A stretch of 64,000 bases of DNA, taken from NCBI GenBank assembly GCA_920105625.2, contig OV050030.1, positions 174,085,315-174,149,314 on the forward strand. Reading direction: 5' to 3'. Source of the stretch: Clusia tigrina (Eukaryota > Arthropoda > Insecta > Diptera > Clusiidae). Below are positions 56,291 through 64,000 of the stretch, in pieces. Below the pieces are notes generated by a model. That model was not told where the DNA came from. It searched no databases and saw nothing but the letters and a program-made list of their open reading frames with translations. The translations under genes were made by a program, and so were the position numbers. Numbering within the stretch: position 1 is the first letter of the stretch; each line of letters starts with the position of its first letter.

Positions 56291-56836
56291 TGTAGTGTAT
56301 GAAAAGCATAATGTATATATATATACCCACAAACGCCAACACCATACGAGGCGTAGGCACATGCAATGTGAGCGGAGACCCAACGTAAGTACATCGAACT
56401 CTCCTATAAGAATGTTTACGTTATAATTCTAATGTTCGATGCCCTCGAACGAATTTACGCTGGCATTGACCGTGATACTTTCCGCTGACATTGCAAAAGC
56501 CCTCTTTATGTATTAAGAACCATATATAAGTATATAAGTCTTAGCACATAAGAAATTAAAAGTATAAATAGCAACAAGATTTGATCAATATATCAGATTC
56601 GATCTGGAAACCAAACCTTTCGTTTCTCATAAAATATTTGGCTGTACTCTAGTAGTCACCGATTGAAATTGTGCGCTAGCTCTCGCGCCGCTAAATAATA
56701 CTTTGAGCCCATCTGTACATAGCGATCATATATTTCGCTTCATACGCAAATATTTGGCTGTACTCTAGTAGTCGCCGATTGAAATTCTGCGCTAGCTCTG
56801 GCGCCGCTAAATTAATTAATTGAACCCATCTTTACA
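56291..56836 (+). repeat. 3' LTR with duplicated tail
   Basis: Starts TGTAGTGTATGAAAAGC and ends CATCTTTACA (TG...CA). The last part is duplicated in tandem: ATATTTGGCTGTACTCTAGT begins at 56633 and again at 56750. Each unit runs to a GAxCCCATCTxTACA end (56719 and 56836). After the first unit comes TAGCGATC, which looks like the first bases of the PBS. The LTR may therefore have been extended by copying past its end. Confidence 0.75.
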
Positions 56837-57084
<248 letters not shown>

Positions 57085-57196
57085 TAGCTGACCCCGCAGG
57101 CGTTGCCCTGCGTGTAATTATGTGTTTTGAAAAGAAAAGAAAGTTGAATTTATATTGTGTTGAAAATCATTTATTTGCGATTTTTCTACATTTTTT

Positions 57197-58780
57197 TCAA
57201 TGTAACGCAGCTTGATAAACAATTTTTTTTGTTTTCTGTTCCGGTGCATAAATGTACAGAGAAGATGGTTTTCCAACTCGTGAACACGCCACGTATAGCT
57301 GGCCGTGTGAAAAACATGGCATTTCCAGATTTATGCCACACACTTCCAACGACTGTCCTTGTGACCTGTTGATTGTCATCGCAAATGCAAGTTTCACTGG
57401 AAACAGAATACGTTTGAACTGAAATGGCAAATCGTTGGAACTCAAAGGAATTCGTGGAATCAAGCAGTCTGCCCCTTTGTAAGCCCCTTTCAAAATTCTT
57501 GCAACTATCACATTATTCGATAGCTGCATCACAATCAGTCGGGTTCCATTACACAGTTTCGGCGCATGAAGATTACGAAGCATAATAATTACAGATCCAA
57601 CTTTGAGACGCAAATGATGCGGCGGCATGCCAGGCAAATCCAGAGAATTTAGAAATTCCACTGGATAATTCACGGCTTCATCTTCATTTTCAACACGATC
57701 GATCGATTTGTATGAGCGCAAATCTCCCGGAATTTGACATTGAATCGTCCAGTTTAAGTCATTAACATCGGTATTTTTGGCAGCTAAAAGTGCGCGTGCA
57801 CTCACCCAATCGTAGTTACGATAATTTTGGCCAATGTTCATATAAACATTCGTGATGAGTTCAGCTTCCGTTGAAGTGAATTGACAAATGGCAGGTGGAA
57901 TTGATATCAAACCACTGGAAGTATCAACCGGAATTTGCCCATTTGCAATTCTTAGCAGTTCTTTAGAGAAAAATTCTGCGGTTCTATCCTGTTGCAGGAA
58001 CACTCGCATATTCATAGTCAATCGAATGGTTTTCACGTACCGCCACAAATACGATGACTTGAGACATGCGTTCAATTCATCCGCCGCTGTTGATTTCGGA
58101 ATAACAGGAAGTGTTTGTCGAAAATCGCCTGCTACCATTATCATTGCGCCACTAAAGCGACGATTATTATTCCGCAGATCTATCATTGTTCTGTCAAGTG
58201 CTTCTAGAGACCGTTTGTGAGCCATTGTGCACTCATCCCATATTATCAGTTTACAATTCTTCAACACTTTTGCCATAGCTGATTGCTTTGAAATGTTGCA
58301 AACAGGTGTTTCATTGATTTGCATGTTTAACGGATGCTTCAGTGCCGAATGTGCCTTTCTTCCACCTTCTAATAGAGTTGCAGCAATCCCAGTAGATGCG
58401 AGAGCCAACGCAATGCCATTTTGAGATCGTATTGTTGCCAAAATCAATGATATCAGGAACGTTTTCCCAGTTCCGCCGGGTGCATCAAGAAAAAATAGTC
58501 AACGGTTTCCATCATTGACAGCCTTCTCAATTCATCATACGCACTCTTTTGCTGCCCATTCAATAATGGAACATTTCTTTGTACTTGTTGTTCCAAAATT
58601 ATTCTATCGTATGCACGCTCACGTTCCAATTCACGATTCAGTACATCACTGATATGACGATTTGGCGTTTGCATATGAGTTTCAGTCAATTGTTTGCCAC
58701 TCATAAGCAAACACAAATCTTCAATCAACACAAATGCTTCATTGTAGATGTCATCATTCATTTGCAATGTCTTCGGCAAT
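57197..58780 (-). pseudogene. Helitron-3 PIF1-like helicase (one frameshift at Walker A)
   Basis: The Walker A loop APGGTGKTFL is encoded at 58452-58485, but a one-base slip in the preceding T run (TVDYFFL) puts it out of frame with 58779-58453. The main frame, 58447-57197, reads LATIRSQNGIALALASTGIA, the Walker B box KLIIWDECTM, IMVAGDFRQTLPVIP, IRLTMNMRV and RILFPVKLAFAMTINRSQGQ. It ends with FSHGQLYVACSRVGKPSSLY; 416 codons are open. In the family it unwinds DNA during rolling-circle transposition. Confidence 0.9.
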
Positions 58781-59890
58781 GCAATTTTTGTACGTATCCC
58801 ATAATTGATGGGGATTTGAACGCTGACATGTCGAAATGATCATCGCGAAAAGTGTGCGAACTTCAGTGGCATGCGAAGTAGCTATCGCATCGTCCATCGT
58901 TTGATTCCAGTGATTATCATGTTCCAGCAATTGTAATTGCTTCGCAATTAATTCGCAGTACGCAATGACTCAAATGAAGTTGAATCGCGTACATTAATCA
59001 ATAGTAACCGAAGGTAGAAGCACTCGTCGTTTTTCGGGTGGATTGTGTAAATTCGTCGTAATGCATTAGTTGAGAACACACCTGGATGTCCATCTACTGG
59101 TTGGCCTTGCTTTCTGCGTAACCATTTCTTCGACGATGCATTCCATGTATAATATCGAGGCATTTCCGAATAAAGCAATGTTCTCGCAAACGGATCACTG
59201 GCGGAAGTTGAGAAAAAACTCGTCAATGTTGTTGCTGGTGGTGTTTCCGCTCGCTGCACTGCATTCTCTGGGTTGAAATACACTCTTTGGCCATTCTCCA
59301 AATGAACTGCGAGATGCACAACAGTCGGAAAACGCTCATGAGTTACAAAAGAAAATATTCTCCAAAGCGCTTCATTGCAGTTCACGTATCGACCCATTTG
59401 ATACTTTCTGATCTCATCTCGTTCTAGGCCAATAACCGCCATGTCGCTTCCTTTGGTGACGTACTTGCAAACGTATTTGATCGATTTCACAGAACTGCAA
59501 TACTCAACATTGATATGAGTTTTGAATGTCTTAGACAATATTGGCGAATATGGTACGATCCATGTGTTGTCAACTTCGATATTCACTCCTCTAAATTGAA
59601 TGCTGAATGTTCTGCCATTGTTGTCTGATGAGCGACGCCGATAGAGTGGATATCCATCATTTCCAGTTTGCGTTTCCGAAAGAAAAGCACGTGGATAGTG
59701 TTTCGTGCATTTATTGTCAGACATAGAAACCGAAGTGGGATTGTAGTGTCCGCAAGGTCCATGAACCATATTGGTTTTCACCACTTCGTATAATTCTGGA
59801 TCTATCTCTGGATCAGGAAATTCCGCAGAAATGATGTCATCAATTTGATCTGGTGTAATCTTGTTCACCATCCAAAGAAGAATGTGCGTG
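58781..59890 (-). pseudogene. Helitron-3 Rep nuclease, C-terminal part, and linker
   Basis: The frame 59871-58948 starts at MVNKITPDQIDDIISAEF, preceded by a remnant of the HUH box (THILLW). It contains the CTKHYP and GYPLYRRR blocks, and the tyrosine segment KSIKYVCKYVTKGSDMAV. Then come QMGRYVNCNEALWRIFSF and RRIYTIHPKNDECFYLRLLL. It is the counterpart of Helitron-2 15871-14961. A gap in the frame (about 58780-58948) separates it from the NEAFVLIEDLCLLMSGK part. Confidence 0.85.
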
Positions 59891-60188
59891 AGTTACGTCC
59901 GCATACCATATATATATACATACTTTAATACATACATATATACAAATTTATATTCTTCTATGCAATAGCGTTATCGCTTAGTTTTTTTATTGCATAGCAG
60001 ATGGTGTCAAATTCAGTTAAGGCTCCAAATGCAGAATGTGCTTAGTAGCATAATTTGCACTTCAAGGCCAACTGAATTTGAGCAGTAAAGTAGAATAGAA
60101 AGATACTTTAAGTCAGTCTTAAGATTCATGGCAAACTAATAAAATCAATTTTGAGCATAAGCTTAATTTGTTTTATTCAGCTTATAAC
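59891..60188 (+). other. Likely 5' LTR region of Gypsy-3
   Basis: Between the end of Helitron-3 and the PBS there is AT-rich sequence with CTATGCAATA...TATTGCATAG (about 59957-59997), able to form a hairpin. The 5' LTR of Gypsy-3 should lie here and end at AAC (60188). Its start cannot be fixed because the second LTR lies outside the window. Confidence 0.5.
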
Positions 60189-60200
60189 TGGCGCAGTCGA
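60189..60200 (+). promoter_or_regulatory. Primer-binding site of Gypsy-3
   Basis: TGGCGCAGTCGA directly after the LTR-like region. It fits a serine tRNA-type primer as used by 17.6/297-like gypsy elements, a knowledge-based inference. Confidence 0.6.
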
Positions 60201-60383
60201 AGTGACAAATAACTGAAGTTATTTGAAAAGAACCAAAGTGACTTTTGTTTAAGAAAAAAAAATAATAATAAAAATAGTGATTAATAACTGAAGTTATTGA
60301 AAAAGAACAAAAAGTGAACCTTTTTTATCAAAAAGAAAGAACTTGGTAAACACAGTAATTATAACTGGTAAAAATTACAAAAG

Positions 60384-61686
60384 GTGAAATATCCAAAGTT
60401 TAATAATCATATGCGGAGATCAAATCGATTCGACTTAAATCGCCCGATAAGTAAATATTTGGAAGAAGAAGAAATGGACGAGCTACAAGAGAGGATTCGG
60501 CAACTTGAAGACGTAATAAGAAGGCAGGAAGCGCAAATCTTATTACAAGAACAGCAGCAATTCCAACAACACCAACAACAACAAGTTGAACAGCAACAAA
60601 TTCAGCAACAACAAGTACAATAAATGCAGCAACAACAATTGGTTTTGAGTCCAGTAAAGTCAATTTAGACATCTAAAGTCATTTGGCCGATATAGGGAGA
60701 ATAATTTGCTAGCATTTGTTCGATCAGTGGAAAGATGTATACAACTGTGTGGTAACAACTCTCAACTGTGCAACTTTGGAATCCACATTGTGTTGAACGA
60801 GAAACTAGAAGGTAATGCAGCTAGATGTGTTCGACAACTAGGTGAAAATGCCAACTGGGAGACGATAAAACAACACTTGAAGCAGCAGTTCCAGCCTCAA
60901 GGCAGCCATGCAGAAATCTTCAACAATTGTAGGAAAGTCAAGGTGAGTAATTTAAGGGAACTTTTTGTCGAATTTAAGTCGGCTAGTTATTTAATTAATG
61001 AATTATACGAGTTTGATGATACCAAACCCAACATATATAAACCTGAAAATGTAGAAAGAGATTTGAAGGAAATTTTGCTAGAAAAAATCGATGGCGGCAC
61101 TAGAGCTCATATAGACGAGAATGCTAGCCTTTCAGATTTATACAACAAGTATGCTAGACTTAGGCTCCTAGAAAATAAACGAACAATAGCTTATGATCAT
61201 AGAAAACCTTCAAGGCAGGGAAACAACAATAGTTATTCATACCAAAAGCAGTCAAATATTAATAGTTATTTTAAAAATAACAATGAAGACAATTTGAAGG
61301 GAAATCAGAAACAGAACCAATATAACGAACTTGGAAATAACGATAATAGGCCGAATTTCGAAAAAAATAGCGGAAGTTATAGTAAAAGTGATCATAGATA
61401 CGAAAGCTCTCAACATAGTAATTTCAACAGAAATAACAGCGAAGGAAATAACATTCATAATGCTGGTACTAGAACGTACAGAAATAGTACTAACTATAAC
61501 AATCGTAACAATAACGGTAACAGATACAATAATTCATCAGGTCAGACAAGGAATTCGTACATGAGTGTAGATCAAAACCAAAGTTTAGGTCATGTATCTA
61601 CCAGTAATAATTTAATGGTCATATGTAATGGGGAGGAAAGTGAGGTAAATTTTTTAACACCGCCTCAAGGCCTCAACTACCCATAA
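60384..61686 (+). pseudogene. Gypsy-3 gag (two frames)
   Basis: The first frame, 60384-60623, has MDELQERIRQLEDVIRRQEA (coiled coil) and a run of QQ/QQQ, and stops at TAA 60621-60623. The second frame begins without ATG near 60706 and reads LLAFVRSVERCIQLCGNNSQ, then LGENANWETIKQHLKQQF, which is capsid-like. It ends in a long asparagine- and serine-rich tail (61210-61560) and SEVNFLTPPQGLNYP at 61684. The tail overlaps pol in the -1 frame. No CCHC knuckle is visible. Between the frames at least one frameshift and one stop occur (60650-60700). Confidence 0.8.
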
Positions 61687-61689
61687 TAA

Positions 61690-62047
61690 CAATTACAATA
61701 GGGAAGCAAAGAATTAGGTGCCTGATAGATACAGGGTCAACGACTAGTATTATAAAACCATCTATATTAGTCGAAAATTACCCAAAAGAAAAACTCTTAA
61801 AGCCTCTTTATTATAGAACTCTAAACGGAATTAACAATATAAAATTTAAAATAGTAACGCCTTTTCCAAAAGAATTTAATTGTAGAGGAACATTAAACTG
61901 GAAAGTAATAGACTTTTCCAACGAGAAATTCGAGGCAATTATAGGGCTAAACTTTTTAGAACCCTTAAAAACAAGGATAGATAACGAGCACCAATATGTT
62001 GAGTGCTGGGAACCAAAATATTTTTTGAAAACTCTAATTTTCCCTAC
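61690..62047 (+). pseudogene. Gypsy-3 protease and linker, frameshifted at its end
   Basis: Read in the -1 frame relative to gag: TITIGKQRIRCLIDTGSTTS (DTG active site intact), YYRTLNGINNIKFKIVTPF and EAIIGLNFLEPLKTRID. At about 62017-62023 a T run (KYFLKTL) shifts the frame, and the correct reading continues in the frame of 62048. The DTG-containing domain should otherwise be active. Confidence 0.85.
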
Positions 62048-64000
62048 ATGGTCGAAAATATAGGTGTAATCGAATCTAACTCAGACGTAAATATTCCTAA
62101 TGTGTTTGATTTTAGTCATTTAAATCAGGAAGAAAAAGATAATGTTACAAATATCCTATTAGAATTTAAAGACCTTTTTTATAAGGAAGGAGACAATCTT
62201 TCTGCCACAAGTAAAATTCAGCACGAAATTATCACCACAATAGATAAACCACTATACTCGAAAATATACCGATATCCACATATCCATGAGAAGGAAATTC
62301 AGACACAAATAGGAGAAATGCTAAAGCAAAACATTATCCGAGAAAGTAATTCCCCTTATAACAGTCCATTATGGATTGTCCCTAAAAAATTAGACAAGTC
62401 AGGTAAAGAGAAATGGCGCCTTGTAGTCGATTACCGTAAATTTAATGAGTATACGGTGGACGACAAATTTCCCATCCCAAATCTAAATAGTCTTTTGGAT
62501 AAATTGGGAAGGTCACAATATTTCACCACAATAGACCTTGCCAAAGGATTTCACCAAATTCTTGTAAGGGAAGAAGACAGAAAAAAAACGGCATTCTCCA
62601 CACCTTTCGGGCACTACGAGTTCATTCAAATGCCTTTTGGACTAAAGAATGCACCATCGACCTTTCAAAGGCTGATGAATTCTGTTCTTCGCGAATTTAT
62701 AAATAAAACTTGCGTTGTGTACATGGACGACATTTTAGTCTTTAGTACCTCACTGACGGAGCACATTCAAAGTATCAGACAGATATTTGAAGCTCTCAGA
62801 ATTTCCAAATTAAAAATACAAATAGACAAATGTGACTTTCTTAAGAAAGAAACGCAGTTTTTGGGACATATTTTAACTGCAAATGGAATCAAACCAGATG
62901 CACACAAAGTTACAATAATACAGGAGCTGAAGCTTCCCAGTACCCAAAAACAAATCAAATCGTTTCTAGGCATGACCGGATTTTATAGGAAATTTATAAA
63001 AGACTATGCTAAAATTGCACATCCTATAACAAAATTTTTAAAAAAGGATCAAAAAGTCAATACTGATGATCCGAATTATATTGCCGCCTTTGAGAAATTA
63101 AAAGAGCTCGTAACAAATTCTCCTATCCTAAGATATCCAAATTTCTCTAAACGTTTTAAAATAGTAACCGATGCCAGCAACTTCGCTATTGGCGCTGTCT
63201 TGACTCAAGATGGTCACCCAGTAGCATTAGCATCGAGAACGTTAAACAAACACGAAACAAACTACGCAACAATTGAAAAAGAATTGTTGGCGATAGTTTG
63301 GGGTGTTAAATATTTTAGACCATATGTCTTTGGAAGGGAATTCGAATTAGAGAGTGATCACCAACCACTTAAGTGGCCTATGATCAAATATTCTGGAAGA
63401 GATATAAGTCCCAGACAACAAAGGTATTTGATCGATTTAGGTGAATATAATTTTAAAATAGAATACATAAAAGGGAAATGTAACTATATTGCAGATTTTT
63501 TGAGCAGAATTGACTCGGAGACAAAAGAAATCAATATTCTAAATACCACTGATTCAAGTATCAAACCACCAGCAGACTTTCGAGTTAATGTCATCATTAA
63601 CGAGTTCGGAGGCGACGATACAGATAGCGAAAATGAGTCTATGCAAGTGCAAACTATCCAGGATCTCAATGATCACATACCTCTACTAGATTCTATAGTC
63701 AACCGATTTAAAACACAAATTGTTTTAAAAGAATTAAAAGATGTTGAAACAGAAATAGTGTTCAATAATAAAAGAATTTTCATTGATAAAAACGACATTG
63801 CTAACGAAAATATTATAAATATTATAAGACGAAAAATATCAAAAGGCAAGATTAGAATATATTCTGAAATAAGTGACCACGAATATAATAAAGTACAAAA
63901 AATAATAATTAATGAATTTTCTACGAATGAAGTGAAATTTTTAAAGTGCACCTATTTTGCGAAAGATATAGAGAACAACGATGAACTTAAAAAACAGTTA
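62048..64000 (+). CDS. pol: Gypsy-3 reverse transcriptase-RNase H, open to the window end
   Basis: An uninterrupted frame of about 650 codons from the ATG at 62048 to the last base. RT order: [60 protein letters not shown], then QMPFGLKNAPSTFQ and the active site [13 protein letters not shown] (about 62720). Thumb: SFLGMTGFYRKFIKDYAKIA. RNase H: FKIVTDASNFAIGAVL (Asp), [16 protein letters not shown] (Glu), LESDHQPLKWP (Asp), then GKCNYIADFLSRI (63490). A spacer before integrase follows and runs out at 64000. All catalytic residues are present. The ATG is only where the open frame starts; the natural product begins in protease, a frameshift upstream. Confidence 0.9.
   Translation, partial: MVENIGVIESNSDVNIPNVFDFSHLNQEEKDNVTNILLEFKDLFYKEGDNLSATSKIQHEIITTIDKPLYSKIYRYPHIHEKEIQTQIGEMLKQNIIRESNSPYNSPLWIVPKKLDKSGKEKWRLVVDYRKFNEYTVDDKFPIPNLNSLLDKLGRSQYFTTIDLAKGFHQILVREEDRKKTAFSTPFGHYEFIQMPFGLKNAPSTFQRLMNSVLREFINKTCVVYMDDILVFSTSLTEHIQSIRQIFEALRISKLKIQIDKCDFLKKETQFLGHILTANGIKPDAHKVTIIQELKLPSTQKQIKSFLGMTGFYRKFIKDYAKIAHPITKFLKKDQKVNTDDPNYIAAFEKLKELVTNSPILRYPNFSKRFKIVTDASNFAIGAVLTQDGHPVALASRTLNKHETNYATIEKELLAIVWGVKYFRPYVFGREFELESDHQPLKWPMIKYSGRDISPRQQRYLIDLGEYNFKIEYIKGKCNYIADFLSRIDSETKEINILNTTDSSIKPPADFRVNVIINEFGGDDTDSENESMQVQTIQDLNDHIPLLDSIVNRFKTQIVLKELKDVETEIVFNNKRIFIDKNDIANENIINIIRRKISKGKIRIYSEISDHEYNKVQKIIINEFSTNEVKFLKCTYFAKDIENNDELKKQL

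Larger units (their letters stand above)
53164..56836 (+). mobile_element. LTR element (gypsy superfamily) carrying a cellular PP1-inhibitor-like gene
   Basis: It reads as follows: last 43 bp of a 5' LTR, PBS, gag stub, an mRNA-like insert encoding a PPP1R14-type protein, RNase H end, integrase, polypurine tract and 3' LTR (56291-56836). All parts are on the plus strand. Gag, protease and most of RT are replaced by the cellular segment. The arrangement LTR-(delta gag)-host gene-(delta pol)-LTR is what retrotransposon transduction would produce. The alternative is a native gene flanked by two fragments of one family by chance or by assembly. The proof needs copies elsewhere. Confidence 0.65.
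60189..64000 (+). mobile_element. Gypsy-3: Ty3/gypsy element running off the window
   Basis: PBS, gag (60384-61686), protease (61690 on) and an open RT-RNase H frame to position 64000. Integrase and 3' LTR are outside. It is a close relative of the fragmented Gypsy-2. The preservation of pol suggests it is the youngest element of its family here, though gag has two stops and a frameshift lies after protease. Confidence 0.88.

Overview
This is a eukaryotic, intergenic, transposon-saturated window. It most likely comes from a fly (Diptera, possibly a tephritid-like brachyceran). The reasons are an errantivirus-type gypsy element with env, roo/BEL-type fragments, jockey- and LOA-type non-LTR elements, mellifera/irritans-like mariner relics, a DD41D ('rosa'-type) mariner and insect-style Helitrons, all in AT-rich DNA with long (TA)n tracts. 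Almost every coding sequence is a broken transposon gene. The one recognisable cellular gene is a small intact PP1-inhibitor-like ORF at 53470-53844.

Left part (1-20050). A mariner relic (132-1070) sits in (TA)n and is followed by a 5' part of a Helitron on the + strand (about 1305-4165). From about 4166 to 20050 there is one old Ty3/gypsy copy (called Gypsy-2 here, minus strand) that has been broken up by later insertions. These are a nearly complete errantivirus (Gypsy-1, 4537-11484, ATAT target duplication, paired LTRs, gag-pol-env), a second mariner relic (12302-13226), and a whole Helitron (Helitron-2, 13413-19095). Helitron-2 in turn carries a DD41D mariner (18209-19091) only two bases inside its 5' end.

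Centre (about 18178-50050). Two arms of about 16.7 kb and 15.1 kb are inverted copies of one another around an axis near 34887. From the outside in, each arm holds the DD41D mariner, the Gypsy-2 gag start, two opposed jockey-like elements, an RTE endonuclease scrap, an LOA-like element (LOA-1), an env-like fragment, the 3' end of another LOA (LOA-3), a third jockey with a poly(A) tail, and LOA-2. The axis itself is a (TA)n fold-back repeat. The arms share nearly all their frameshifts and stops and differ by only a few bases per kb. The exceptions are a 285-bp deletion in the left arm and a 1,831-bp deletion in the right arm. Because the left arm runs on into an intact Helitron-2 while the right arm stops about 35 bp inside it, the left arm looks ancestral and the right arm is the inverted copy.

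Right part (50051-64000). A BEL/Pao element (minus strand) is truncated at the edge of the right arm. Next is a + strand LTR element (about 53164-56836) in which most of gag-PR-RT is missing. In its place lies a spliced-looking mRNA-like segment encoding a PPP1R14/CPI-17-like protein phosphatase 1 inhibitor, between a PBS and gag stub on one side and an RNase H-integrase-3' LTR on the other. This resembles host-gene transduction by a retroelement. After a half fold-back repeat and (TA)n come a 5'-truncated Helitron-3 (57084-59890, minus strand) and a younger Ty3/gypsy element (Gypsy-3, from about 59905, plus strand). The pol frame of Gypsy-3 stays open to the end of the window.

All names such as Gypsy-2 or LOA-1 are local labels. 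Families were assigned from visible motifs only; no database search was run. The palindrome and the captured gene should be confirmed against raw long reads, because a mis-join could imitate either.
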